From contig JALDNG010000006.1 of the NCBI GenBank assembly GCA_024349245.1, positions 5,137,001-5,201,000 of the forward strand: 64,000 nucleotides of DNA, read 5' to 3'. The DNA comes from Neodontobutis hainanensis. Taxonomy: Eukaryota > Chordata > Actinopteri > Gobiiformes > Odontobutidae. Numbering within the stretch: the stretch's first letter is position 1; every line of letters starts with the position of its first letter. The translations under genes and the position numbers were made by a program. This document shows positions 13,701-25,532 of this stretch, in pieces. The notes under the pieces are model-generated. The model had not been told where the DNA came from. It did not search any database and saw nothing but the letters and a program-made list of their open reading frames with translations.

Positions 13701-15843
13701 GGGACTTGGGGACTGTTAGTGTGACGATTTTTTAAGCAGGGCTTTGACAATCCCACATTGACTATTGGGGTCACTCACAATCCATATGAGGTTGCCTTAA
13801 GAGGACAAACAAAAGACAAGGCCCTTAGGCTACTAAAAGATAAAAGGCACTTTCCCTGCAAGTTTACTGGCGTCACTGTTGGCAAGCATATGGAAGTCTG
13901 GAGGCAGGAGAAGGCTTCACAAGCATAGTGTGACCTTGGCAAGCACAAGCAGTGATAAAGTCTCGTCTATATTCTGGATCCAGTCGTCCAGACAACTTGT
14001 TTAGGTTGTCTTTAACCTGATGAATGTTCTGTAGGTTTGTAAATAGTCCTATGAATTTCACATACAATAGGCCTTTATCAGAGACACTTTTCACTATTGT
14101 ATCCTACATTTTCAGTCCTTTTGTTATTTGAACTAATGGACCAAAGAGGGAGGATACCTTAAACCAAGCGCTAGTTACATGAAAAACAATATCTAATCTG
14201 CTGCACTATGAAGAGATCAAAGGTTCTCCCACTTCTCCACAGTCATTATAGCAGGCTCATTTGCAGCCGAGAGCAATAAATTTGAGCAATGACAAACATG
14301 CCATACACACCCACAGAGATGAACCCGGTAATAAAGCATTTCCATAGCAATATGACAAGTGTTGGTATAAACCTCACAGGTGGAATTAGAAATTAACCAG
14401 GTCATCAGAAAATCTGGGGCAGTCAGCTACTTTAACAGTTGGTGTCATGCTCGTCATGAATATGGCAGTGCCCCAACAGATCTGACACAAGGCTGTGTAG
14501 AGAGGGAACACACAGTTTGTTATCAGCTGTTCCCAGAGGCCCGACTCACAGCGTGCCTATGGCAACCTGCATGCCTGCCATTGTCTCCCATGACTGTTTG
14601 AAGCACACCAGTAAGAACAAGGCCATCAATAATAGATGTGGATGTGTCAAAAGCTGCTACATAAGCGTCATGAGCGAGGAACTGAGCAAGAAGGCATTGT
14701 TAATAAACACCAAAGAACTGTACACAGCAGACAGCAGGAAGGGTGGAGAAAGAAGGTTTGAAGAAGATGTAACCTCTGCTATTAAACATAGTCATGTGAA
14801 ATGCCAACATTTGTGCTTCTGTCTTGTCAGACTCAGAACCTTTAAACAAAGATGAAAGAGGAACAAACAGAAGAGTATATGAAAGCATGCTACTCAGCTG
14901 ACATGAGTGATTTTTGCAGTGCTGCCGTAAAAGCCCACTGAACTGACTCACCCAATTCAAGACCCCAATGTACACTCCTCCCATTCCCCTGTGTCCCAGA
15001 TAAATGCTCCCCCTTTTCTTTTAGTTGCTGCTTTCCCGCCTTGCAGTCGACATTTTAAAGAAAAGGGAAAATTCACAACCCTCCTGCACCACTCGCATAA
15101 GACTCCCACCACAGCCATTTCCATGCATTTGTAGTAAAATTATGTTAGAATAACGCTGATGGCCTGAGACAGTTATAAACAATACAATATACACTAGTAA
15201 TAGTACTTCTCGATATGTAGAGTCAAATTTTCAAGTGTTAACAAATAGAACTGTCATTATAAACATACTGAATACAAAGAGAAAATGACATTGCTCAATA
15301 TAATAGCAAAAGTATAAAGAAAATAAGAAGCAGGCAAAGGGAGGCTTCAAGTAAGGCGCTCTTTTGTTCTCCTTTAGCGCCCAGCATTCAGCTTCAAGCA
15401 TGGCAGGCTATCCCCGTGCTTCTACCCTCGGGGCGGGGCAATAGGGCAACGCTGCATCCACCCTAATGCCTGTCATTGTAAGTCCCACATGGTATATATT
15501 GGGCAATCATATATATCGAAATATAGATTAAAAAAAGACAACTTTTAAACGCAAACTATTTGATCTTCTGAGACGCTACAGGATTTTAGCCTGAGGGAAA
15601 AGAAAACACGCGGAGTGGACACTTACAGCTAGCTTTGTCGTGTCAGCCGTACAAAAGACTTGATTGTATAGATGAACAATCATTTTTTTGATAAAACAGA
15701 CAAAAAAAAACAAACAATTTATGTCGCCAATTAAAACCTAACTTGCACCCGTGTGTTTCGTGAAGGGGTCTTACCTTTACAAACAGCTCAATGACGGGTT
15801 CACTATCCGTTTTTACTCCGTTTTGTGGCACAGAAAGTGACAT
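4750..15843 (-). CDS. clic4: Chloride intracellular channel 4 (CLIC4), six exons
   Basis: CLIC4 is a GST-fold protein that switches between a soluble glutathione-dependent oxidoreductase-like form and a membrane-associated form. In the family it has roles in trafficking, TGF-beta signalling and tubulogenesis. Exons in transcription order: 15843-15775, 7446-7337, 6366-6241, 6116-6010, 5215-5034, 4914-4750. All phases agree, and the product is 252 residues (human 253). The N-terminus is MSLSVPQNGVK. The redox motif GNCPFSQR of the thioredoxin-like domain is intact in exon 2. The invariant run starting RKPADLQNLAPG is in exon 3, and the KVVAKKYR nuclear-import-like stretch spans exons 5 and 6. 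CLIC4 is preferred over CLIC5 or CLIC1 because near-identity to mammalian CLIC4 runs through exons 2-6. Intron 1 is 8.3 kb. Intron 4 has a GC donor. srrm1 lies immediately upstream on the same strand, as in human. Confidence 0.96.
6475..6500. repeat. (AAT)n microsatellite
   Basis: About eight AAT units in clic4 intron 2. Simple repeat seen directly. Confidence 0.9.
11185..11480. repeat. Dispersed fish repeat candidate
   Basis: The segment opens with a stretch about 60 bases long that resembles a common fish interspersed repeat (tttattgtcatat... ...ttccctgtacaatgagattctt). It continues with a simple-sequence tail in which GTAAAGTGAGGTAGTGCA occurs twice. It encodes nothing. The family assignment is from memory of similar fish sequences and was not searched. 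Confidence 0.5.
12185..12375. repeat. Dispersed fish repeat candidate
   Basis: The segment contains the recognisable core tatagcactttttcacc, ...ctcaaaccgctttacc... and gtgtcttgcccaaggacac. This combination recurs in many teleost introns as a short interspersed element. No coding capacity. The assignment is by recognition, not by alignment. Confidence 0.5.
12729..12790. repeat. Imperfect (AAT)n/(ATT)n microsatellite
   Basis: Alternating blocks of AAT and ATT, interrupted by ATG, in clic4 intron 1. Confidence 0.85.
13166..13267. repeat. Tandem duplication, two copies of about 50 bp
   Basis: Two adjacent copies begin tgtatttggtcagatgctg and end ccagaaacaactgctgca: 13166-13212 (47 bp) and 13213-13267 (55 bp). 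They differ mainly by an 8-bp insertion in the second copy. No coding signal. Confidence 0.9.
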
Positions 15844-16640
15844 TATTGCTGCAGCTTCTGTAGTTTCTCCTACAAAGATGAGTTCTTCTTGCTACCACGC
15901 CCGACGTAGTTGAGTCACAACCAATCTTATTTTTCCGCAGTGAAGTCCACTCGGCGCTTTTCTCCGTCTTGCTCTACTCAATGACACAAAACGCACACTT
16001 GCCCAGGCGGCTTTAAAAACTGCTCCCGCGATGGAAAGTAACTTCACACTAGAGCCGAGCTACAAACACATCGTACCGGCGCAGGCCTGGGTCTGGTCTG
16101 ATGAGCGGGGATGAGGACGGGACGAAGAAACAACGGGAATATCAAAGATGTGATGTCATCAGCAAACACAAAAATGTGGGAGGGTTTGGAAAGGGGAGTA
16201 TTCTGAAAGGGATGCTCAGGAAACTCTTGGTTGTTTCCATTAAACATTGAAGTATTGCTCATATACTTTTCACTCTAAAACAGTGTGTCCTGTGTAAATT
16301 GCCTTTGTATTGAACAAATTTACTCAAATGGTTATGTTTTTAGAATAGGATAGTTTTCAGCCCCACAGCTCACAAAAACCTAGGAAATACAGCAAATCTA
16401 AAAAGAGGCTGAAACAAATCCAGAGTAAAATGTATTTTTTTGTTGGGCATTAAAGAGTTTGCCATGGGGATAGGCCAGTTTCCAAAGCATTTCCCTGGAA
16501 ATCCTACACAGTAAAACAAATACATCTCCATCCATTTACCAAGTAGGGCTTTAAATCAAAGTTCATTTTAATTTTTTTTGTTTGTTAGATAAACCATTAA
16601 CACTAAAAAAAAGTTTAACAGAACAAATCCTATAAAAGGT
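15844..16640 (-). promoter_or_regulatory. clic4 upstream region, reaching the srrm1 3' end
   Basis: About 800 bp between the clic4 start codon and the srrm1 poly(A) signal. It must hold the clic4 5' UTR and core promoter. A perfect AP-1 consensus (TGAGTCA) lies at 15911-15917, with a CCAAT-type box on the minus strand beside it at about 15920. No TATA box was obvious. The promoter role is inferred from position. Confidence 0.5.
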
Positions 16641-16646
16641 TTTATT
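16641..16646 (-). terminator. srrm1: srrm1 poly(A) signal (AATAAA)
   Basis: Minus-strand AATAAA about 590 bp past the srrm1 stop codon and upstream of the clic4 promoter region. Chosen on motif and position. Confidence 0.4.
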
Positions 16647-17237
16647 TCAGAAAGAATGAGAAGAGCCAAGGGTACTTGATACAAATCATAGCAGTCCCAC
16701 AGAGCTTGGTATACAGGGCTCAACGAATTGTATAACAATGAAACCTCAAAAAAATAAAGCATTAGATCACTGGGTCTGAGTGTTCATCAAGACTAATTTT
16801 CAATCAGGTCAAACTAACACCTCTTAAAAGTTGTTAAATGAAAACATTGCAATCTGTTACAAGCCTCATTACAATGCACATAGTGGTGCCACAGTTATCA
16901 CTAATTACAGCCAATACTAACAGTCCCTTACTGTATATACTCCATAAGGTCAGTGGGTCATGCAGATATGAGACCATCATTGTACAAGTGATCATAATTA
17001 CCTAAAAATAATAAAGGCTGTGAGAACAACTGACTAACTCAAACCAATACCCCGCTTAATTTCTTAAAACAATTAACACAAGCATCTTTTCAGTTAGGAT
17101 CATTTACTAACTTATCAAGCTCTTAATGGAACACTTAACCTGTAACAAACCGTAAAAAGAAAAACAAACTTCCAAATCTGTACATTCTGAAGCAGGGGTT
17201 GATAATAAATCACACGACGTTAATGAAAATTTTGTAT

Positions 17238-20200
17238 TCAGGACATTTGGGATGGAGAAGTTTGGGCTTTTCTCATTGATCTTAGCGCCTTCTCCCTTAA
17301 GTGTTTCTCCAGGTCATCCAGGGTGTCCTCTACTTCACTCTCAGATTCCTAAAAATCATAAAATTATCAAAAGATCAAGAAAATAAAACACGGACAATCT
17401 TTATTTGACATAAACGGTGCTAATATACAGTAGACTCACTAACACTAACTTTTCGCGAGTCCTCATCCTCCTCTGGACACTGGTTTTCTGGGCCATCGGC
17501 AGCACCGGCAGCGGCGGCGGTAGCAGCTGCAGCAGCTGCAGCGGCTTTCTCCTTCTTATGCTTCTTGTGTTTCTTGTGCTTCTTTTCCTTTTTGTGCTTC
17601 TTTTCCTTTTTCTTTTTCTTCTTCTTTCCAACAGTTTCAACATCTGAATTCTGTAGTAGATTCAAGTATTTAGTATTTAACACATGACAATTGCAAATAT
17701 TTGTACAAGGACATAATATTACTACTACTAACATATTTGCTTCTCAGAAACAATTAAACAAACCTTGCTTGGTGACAGACTGCCAGAGCCACTGCTGGCC
17801 TTCTTGGCTGGGGGTGGAGAACCACTAGCAGACCGAGAAGGTGAGGGGGAGGCAGATGTGGGAGCAGGACGTTTGTTAGCTGCTGGTTGAGGGGAGACCG
17901 ATCTAGACCTTGATGGCACTCTTCTTACAGGCCGCGGGCTCAGAGAGGCTCTATGGAGAAGGCACAGAGCATATAAATACAAAAAAGGGTAGAACACAAC
18001 ATTAGTCCGAGGATGGCTGACTGAAACCTTGCATACCTCTGGCTATTCCGTGGTTCAGGTGTACGAGACACTCTGCGGATTGGTTTACTGTTTAATGGAG
18101 ACCTCTGTTTACGATGGCTGGATGGGGAGGTATGGGAAGTTTCAAAACGTCCCCTGGGACTGGCTGATCCTCTAAGATTGCGACCACGGCTTACTGGAGA
18201 GGGAGACTGACGGCCATCCCTTCTTGGCCGTCCAGAAAGCAGCATGGGGCTCCTCCTGTGTCTGGGTGGAGATGTGGAGGAAGGAGGGGTTCGTCTTCTT
18301 TGAGCCGGGGAGCTTCTCCGTTTGGGTGACCTTGAAGGTCGGCGCTTGGCTCCTGGAGAAGGACGCCTTGGAGAACTAGACATTTTTCTTTTTTGAGGGG
18401 GCAAAGGTGATGGGCTATAGCGACGCTGAATTGGTGGAGAATAACGTCGGGGGGATAGAGAGCGTCTTCTGGGAAGTGGGGATGGTGACCTAGAAAATGT
18501 ACTTTTGTTGAGCATATATTGCATACTTTGTTACATTCATTAATATTATATGGTATAATATTTAAAATCACAGCAAGAAAAAAAGTAGTCTAATGCATAC
18601 CTTCGCCTAGGAGAAGGAGACCGGCGACGTCTTGGTGGAGAAGGGGAGCGACGTCTACGTGCACCAGGGGACGGAGACCGTCTCTTCCTAAATATAATAA
18701 AATCAGCCATTAATAAATCATAAAGAAAAGCTTAACATCCTCTTACAATAGTTAAGTTGACAGACCTTGGGGAGGGGTCTCGATGCCGCCTTCGTGGGGA
18801 AGGTGAATGGCTTCGTCTTCTTCTGACCTCACCATTTCTAGCACCTGGCCTTGCTGCGGGCCTCTTTAGAGTCTCATCTTCTGAAGATGATGACCCTGTA
18901 TCTGAAATCAGAACGAAACGGTACATATGTCAAAAACTGTTCATTTGAAATTACATGTAGGAAAATAGGAAAAAAATAATAATAAAAAAAGGCCAAGAAA
19001 TGGTTTAAACAGACTTGGATCAAAAAGAGGGGAGACAAGGATAATAAAGTTGTTAACCTGAAGAAGACTGACGATTTTGAGTGCGATAGTGACGTCGCTG
19101 CTGAACCGAATCTCCAGTTGCCCCCTTGTCATTTCCATCATCCTCTGAAATGTAAAGCATCAAAATCCAAATATTGTCTTCTCTCATCATGAAAACAAGA
19201 CATATAGGATGTGGTTAAAACTGATTTCAGAAAACAAAACAAAAATGGGAACTGACCTGATTCCGATGCTTCAGAAGGTCTTTGTTTAGCATTATCAGAT
19301 TGAGAGTCACTCCGCCCACCTGGTACATGTTTTAAACCTGAAATTAAAGTCAAACAAAGGTTTAAACTAGAGTTTAGATCAACTTCTTTGCTTCTCCTTA
19401 GCCAATTGGTCATACCAGAAGATCTTGGTGGAGAAACAGAGTTATGACGTCTTCTGGTTGCTGGAGATAATGATCTTCGGTCTTTGCCCGCTGGGCTGAT
19501 AGATTTGTCAAGGTGATGGATCTGTTTTCGGGGTGGCGTACTTGATATCCTTTTTTTCATTGCTTTTCTAGGTGATCGGGAACCAGAGGAACTGCTGCCA
19601 GATGATGAGGCAGAACGAGAGCGCCTCCTGCAGGAAAATTATGGTTTAAAAGTGAAAAGCCCAAAATTACTAAACGTCTCAAGCTCAGGTGTATGCATTG
19701 TTAACAGGGACAAACCTGCGAATAGGGGAACGTCTATGCCTGTGCCTGGAGCTGGTGGGCCCACGTCTTGGCGGGCTTCTTCTACGAGGGGAGAGTCTCC
19801 TTCTGGGACTCTGCCTTCTACGAGGAGAATAAGACCTGAATTGAACAGAGAACATCATTATTTTAATTGAAGGCCAATAAAGCAATTAATATTCACTAAA
19901 ACTATTAGGTGTCTCAAGTCCTCATTTTAATTCACTTATTGATTTTACATTTATATTATGTTTTTAATCTACTAGTGGCATATTGTGTATAAATAATCTC
20001 TGTGGAGTAATGAATGATTATCCACATGAAGGTGGTATTATGAAATTTATTCATAACAATTTAATTTGAAACACACCGTTATTTTCACAATTGATCATTT
20101 ATGCATGTGCCTAAAAAGATGCTCAGAGAGCTAATTGAGATCATGACTTCATTTTGGTAATTTTTGAGATTATAACATGATTTCAAGTCATTATAATTCA

Positions 20201-23200
20201 TATATTAAAACTTACCTTGAACGAGAGCGTCGTCTACGAGAACGTGAACGGGAACGGTGGTGGGGTCTTTCCTTTTTAGCGTCTTTCTCCTTTTCCCGAG
20301 ACTTCGGCCTTTCTTCTTTCTTTTGAGTTTTCTCTGGAGAGGTTTCTTTAATGTCAGTCACAGAGTCTGCCTTCACAATCTCCGCTGCTGCAGTACTACA
20401 ACAAAAAATGCAAAAAAAAAAAATGCAAAAAAAAAAAAAAAAAAAAAAGTGTTCATTATAATTTTAAGTTGGGGCAAAAACAACAAACCACCATTGCAAC
20501 CTAGTGCACCTTAAAACAAATTGGAAAGCCGGGACTATGTCATCAGTATTTTACCAACCTTGTGGAAGAGGCTTCTTGAATAACTGGCTCAGGCAGGTCT
20601 CTTCCTGCTGTATCTGGTTCCGAGTGGGTTTCCAAGGGTTTTGTTGACATCAGAACTGGAGGAGATAAAGTAACCCCGACAGGGCTCTGTTTGCGTCTTG
20701 GTGAGCGTGAGGGGCTTCGTTTCCTTTCACGCTTTGCTGGTGACCTTCGCCGAGGTGATGGGGACCTTGTCTTCCGCCTAGCCAAAGACAGAGGGAAGAT
20801 CGTTAAAGTTTTTACAAAAAGGTAAAAAAAATAAATAAATAAGATGTATATAAATAAAAAAAAACTTTGCTTTTACCTCCTTGGGCTCCTTGATTGAGCT
20901 CTGTCTCTGTCCTTTTCCTTTCTATCCTCATCTACCTTCTTTAGGGAGGCAAGCTTCTCCTGTTCCAACTGAAATAAACAACAAATTAACATTGGTTCAC
21001 ATCAAAATAGCATTTTTCCAAATGTATTTTCTGGATTCTCACCTGTCTTTGTTTGATTTCTTCTTTCTTTTGTTCAAGAAAAGCAGATGGGATACCAGCG
21101 ATGTTTTCCTGGGCACTCAGCAGTAGTGGCCATAATTCCTTCATGAACTCTCGAGCATTCTTCCCATTCAGGAAACCTGTCAGGTTGATCTGCATCATCT
21201 TTGCATCAGGATGCTGTAACAGACAGATGAATGGGGACAGAAAATACAATACAGGCATTAAAATAACTGAAAACAAATCATGAGGAGGTAGGGTCCTTAA
21301 AAAGGGACTGCCTACCCAATCCTTTCTAAATCTGAGACTATGTTTGTATGTAAGCATAGTAAAATAGCTAAGGTATCTACTACATCTATCATCCCTGGTT
21401 TTAATACTGCTCTTAAACAAAATCAATCAAAATAAAATAGTGACTGGTTTAGGCAGTACTCACAGACTCTGAAACTGAGAATGTGAGCCAACTGTAGGGA
21501 GACATATCTAGCACTACAAAAATGGCATGCAATAAAGCTGTTCCTAGACAAACTTATTTGTTATAAATAAATAACAAATGTTCTATCATTCAATGATTTT
21601 CTTTCACTGATGATAACCCCACTGCTTTACACTTGATATAACCACCCACCAATTTTATCCAGTCTCCCCACAGTCTAACTGGAGCAGTTAAACAAATAGC
21701 CACAATACAGAGTGCGTTAAAACCCAACACTGCAAGTACAGTTCCGGTGTCTTCAGTGAGTCCCGTGGGATCAGTGGGCACGGAGCTCCCTTGGCTTGCT
21801 TCCGCCTCCCTACTGCTTGAGACTCAACCACCATGAGCTTATTGTTATATCATTTATCTAAATTGCAAGAGACGAACAAGCAATAATGAGTACACAGTTA
21901 CACAAGAGGTTTTATTCAACAACTAAAAAAATATTGAGATACTGTAACCTCAAATTACATTTTCTTGCAATTATGCAAATATAACAAAGTTAGCTTCAAC
22001 TCTCCTTTCACTTCAAATGCTAGAATAAGCATAATTAAAAAAAAAAAAAGAAAATACAAATGTGAATATATAGTATGGTACTCATAGCATACTTTCTGGC
22101 CACTGCATCTAAAGAAATCTAAAAATAAATAAATGACTCCACACACAAAATTACTTACAGACAGGCCAGTGGCACATATCAGGTGGGAACGTTGTATAAC
22201 ATAAGGGAAATCCCTTAAAATAAAATGGGCTAGGGCCATGTTGTACATGCACAATCTAAGCACCAATAATCAAGTTCTTAGAATGAGTAGCGCTAGTATA
22301 GCATTGACAGCGAGAGATCTTCTTGTTTTTGCAATTTAATAAGTTTTAATTCTAAATTAACCTGACTGAATCTGCTCCATTATTACCCACATAACTAAGC
22401 TGGAGAGCTTTAAAACTCCTAAGCTCAAAAGGACTAATTTACAATGATAGACAAGTCAGTGTATCAAAATCAAAGTTGTGCGGTTAAGAGCAACAGAGAA
22501 ACTTGATTAAAATCAAGTATACTTGGGGGTTTCAGCTTGGTTTTATGTTGCTCTCATCTACACAATTAAAATAGGAATTACCTTTACTAGAACATCTTAG
22601 TTGTTATTGTAATATAACTTTTAAATCATATTGTTACTTAAGGGGCCTGAGCTTGATTCATTGTAACCATCTATGGAGAAAATGAATACATTTTTTCATG
22701 ACATGTCTCTCACTGACATGGTACTGGTGATCCCTGCACACAACTCACCTCAAAACCACACACTGCATCATGAAGGGAGAGTTGGGCTCAGTGACTTTGG
22801 GCTCAGGAGAGAGCTAATTAGGTGTTGGTGCTATACTTCTGAAGCAAGGTATAACATCCATATTGGTTCAGGCCTTTTAAATCATAAATCACATAATCAT
22901 TAGAAGACTGCTGAATAAAGGCACTTTGTAACATAACAGCAAAACATGTCTATTTTAATCAATTTGTTGTACCCACTGTTACTTTAGTCTTCAAATTTGA
23001 GTAGGATGTAGATTATTTGTGTAGTCATCTTTTGACTAAACAATGCCCTCTAATGTAGTAGCCTACTTTGTAAAAAAAAAAATAACACAAAAATGAAACC
23101 AGACATTACCTTCTCCTCAAGCTGGTTAAATATGAACTCAATGACGACGTCATCTTCAAAGCCCAGTATTTCTGTCACTTGGTGGGTAATCCATGGTTTG

Positions 23201-23352
23201 ATGACTTCTAGGTTCACTTTGGTCATGTCCACCTAAAACAAGCCAGAACAACTAGTTAAATATTAAAGTACCTCACTTGGTTTCTTCTTATTAAAAACAA
23301 AGGTTGTTAAAGTAAAAACGGAATGTGCACGTTGTATCACTGACAAAAACAA

Positions 23353-23400
<48 letters not shown>

Positions 23401-24387
23401 AACAGATGATAACCACACCTTCTTGTCGAGACATTCTCCAAATTTTAGCTGCTTCAGGAGTTTCTTGTGCTTGTTGCTGAAACGATTATCTTGCTCCGCA
23501 CTTGTGCCCTAAAATATTACAAAAGTTGAAATAAAACAATTATTAAACATAGTTGAAACAACATTAAGTTAAATTTGTATGATTGTAATTATACTACTTA
23601 TAAAACGAATTACATTTGCGTTCACCTCGGCAAAAATAGCTTTACGTTTATTTACATTCATTCAAAGTCCTTTTGTATAAAAGGTTAAGTCATAAAATAA
23701 ACAAAAATAACGAATGTTTTTCTAATAGCCAGAGGTAGGAGAATTATTAGTAAATAATTAGTAATTATTAGTACTTAGCGTAAGTATATTTGGCGGTTCT
23801 GACTGCATATCATTATTTATCTACGAGCGAGGTTCCGAGTAAAGAAAATATTCTTCAGTGTGTTCTTCAGTGTTACTATAACATTAAGCTAAACGAAAGA
23901 TATTCAGATTTAGATGCATCTAATATGTTGTACGCCTCGATTAACTTTATTAAGTTATGATAGCGTGTTAATGGTCGTGACCAGCTCACGGAGACAGCAG
24001 GGAAGAACCGCCCGGGCGCCATCTTTCGATGTCGAGCTAATACATTAGCAATGGCTACAAGCTAATCCGCATTGACTATTTCCTGAAACTATCGATACCA
24101 ACAATTTTAACTATAGGGCAAGAAATTAAGGACAATATAGGCACCGAACACGACTGACTGTCTTAAATGTGAGAAGAGTGAACATATTTTTCTAAGAAGT
24201 AATCGTTGAAAGTGTAACAAAACGCGTTTGCAATATAGCCTCATTTGCTAGCCGGAGACCGAATGGCCCAGCACAAAATATCGACACATTTGCTAATTTG
24301 CTGCAGTAAACAGAAATATATACCAAAACAACAGAAACTAAAATACGAAATAGGCAAAAATCTTACGCGGAAAAATCCCGCGTCCAT
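17238..24387 (-). CDS. srrm1: Serine/arginine repetitive matrix protein 1 (SRRM1/SRm160), 17 exons
   Basis: SRRM1 is a nuclear splicing coactivator that bridges SR proteins and snRNPs at exonic enhancers and joins exon-junction complexes. Exons: 24387-24367, 23508-23419, 23232-23110, 21213-21043, 20968-20877, 20777-20559, 20395-20216, 19835-19716, 19627-19416, 19337-19257, 19144-19058, 18901-18766, 18687-18601, 18489-18037, 17950-17764, 17650-17450, 17348-17238. The sum is 2571 nt, in frame, for 856 residues (human about 904). The start MDAGFFRGTSAEQDNRF matches the family. The PWI nucleic-acid-binding domain is in exons 2-4 (about residues 27-126). A long RS/RRxSPSP region follows. Near the C-terminus come a Lys/His repeat (KEKKHKK type), an alanine tract, and the conserved tail DDLEKHLREKALRSMRKAQ. 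The exon 16 acceptor at 17650 was chosen because it keeps frame and gives the conserved NSD. Confidence 0.95.
21214..23109 (-). other. srrm1 intron 3
   Basis: The largest srrm1 intron (1.9 kb). No exon with a known protein match was seen. It may hide an alternative (poison) exon, as SR-related genes often have, but nothing here proves one. Confidence 0.55.
23358..23394. repeat. (TA)n microsatellite
   Basis: About 18 TA units within the 186-nt srrm1 intron 2. Confidence 0.92.
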
Positions 24388-25532
24388 TGTGGGAAATGTG
24401 GTAGTATCAGACGGTGTTGAGAAAGACGTGTGGCTCCGACGATATTCAGTATGGAGAACCTAGGGCAGGCTGAACAGTGCGCCTCCACAGGAAGCAACAC
24501 GTACTGAGTGTACTTTAATGAATTTAGTAGAGGCGCCAGACAAAATGTGACTGTAAACTTGTTTTAAGGTAATCTCTTTATTGTAGAATAACTGAATAGA
24601 GCTATAAAACTGACGTGACAGAGATAACAAAATCAGCATTTTATTTGTGTAGTTTAAAGTAGAAAGTAGTAATTAAAAACAGAGACGACGCATATCAAAA
24701 CTCCATTATTTTGTCATTTTATTAGTTACATTACAATAAGCCTATAGCCTGCTGCACATCATGCATGGTGAGGGTTGTGTAGATTCTTCTCAAACAGCAT
24801 TGTTTCAGCATACTGTGCTGACTACTACTACTACTACTACTAATAATAATAATAATAATAATAAAATTGCAACTCCAGACAAGAATAGTATACAATTAAT
24901 GTTGAATGAGAAGTGTAATCTCACTATTGCATAAAGTGTTTTATTAAAAACATAGAAAAATGAGGTAGGCCCTATTCAGTATCATCAGACTTGCCAAAAC
25001 TCATGTAGGTTTTATTGGTTAGTAATTTTACTTATTGTTTATTGGTTAATAAATGTAATTATTGTCCAGTTTAACCTATAGGCTACTACATTTTGTAATT
25101 TTTTTTTATGTAATAATACTTTTTAATAATGTCTCTAATTCTAATTCATTCTAATAAAAATCACACTGCTGGCAAAAAGAGAAAAAACAGGTGTATTTTA
25201 AATGGAAAGGCATGAAAAGTAAAAATGTATTTTGTAGATGATGCTGTAAACAACCTCTATGGTCTGTCTTATGATTCTGTAACTGAAACACAGAATAGTT
25301 CATATAAAATAACAAGTGAAAATATATGATTCCCTGAATAAGACAATGAGTTTTTAGCAGACTCAAATGCTGGTGCAAATGTGTTTACAGTGAAATATAT
25401 GATATACTGGCTGACTATTCCTACTTTGTAAACTGACTTAATTTTCTCTAATATTCCAGAGCATGTTGACAGTGTATGCAGTGTACCGGTTTTGAGAAAC
25501 ATTTTTCTGTGGTCAGAATTTACAGTGTGTCT
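24388..25532 (-). promoter_or_regulatory. srrm1 promoter region and tdh 3' end
   Basis: The 1.1-kb gap between the srrm1 start codon and the tdh stop codon, both on the minus strand. It must contain the tdh 3' UTR and the srrm1 promoter with its short 5' UTR. Several minus-strand AATAAA motifs occur (for example about 24577-24582 and around 24715), so the tdh cleavage site is uncertain. A CTA/AAT microsatellite lies within. No further coding sequence was seen. Confidence 0.5.
24821..24864. repeat. (CTA)n-(AAT)n compound microsatellite
   Basis: About seven CTA units pass directly into about eight AAT units, between srrm1 and tdh. Confidence 0.9.

Larger units (their letters stand above)
7447..15774 (-). 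other. Long first intron of clic4
   Basis: This 8.3-kb intron has no recognisable exon on either strand. It holds two dispersed-repeat candidates (about 11185-11480 and 12185-12375), an AAT/ATT-rich microsatellite (12729-12790) and a tandem duplication (13166-13267). The rest is AT-rich unique-looking sequence. Regulatory elements are likely in a long first intron, but none can be named from the sequence alone. Confidence 0.6.

Noticed and set aside
17401..17643. Alternative Arg/Lys-rich frame over srrm1 exon 16
   Set aside because: It would follow from an acceptor at 17643, which breaks the frame. The acceptor at 17650 keeps phase and gives the conserved NSD start and tail.
18191..18571. 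A 126-residue frame overlapping srrm1 exon 14
   Set aside because: It is a shadow of the SR-repeat exon in another frame, and its codons do not follow the conserved protein.
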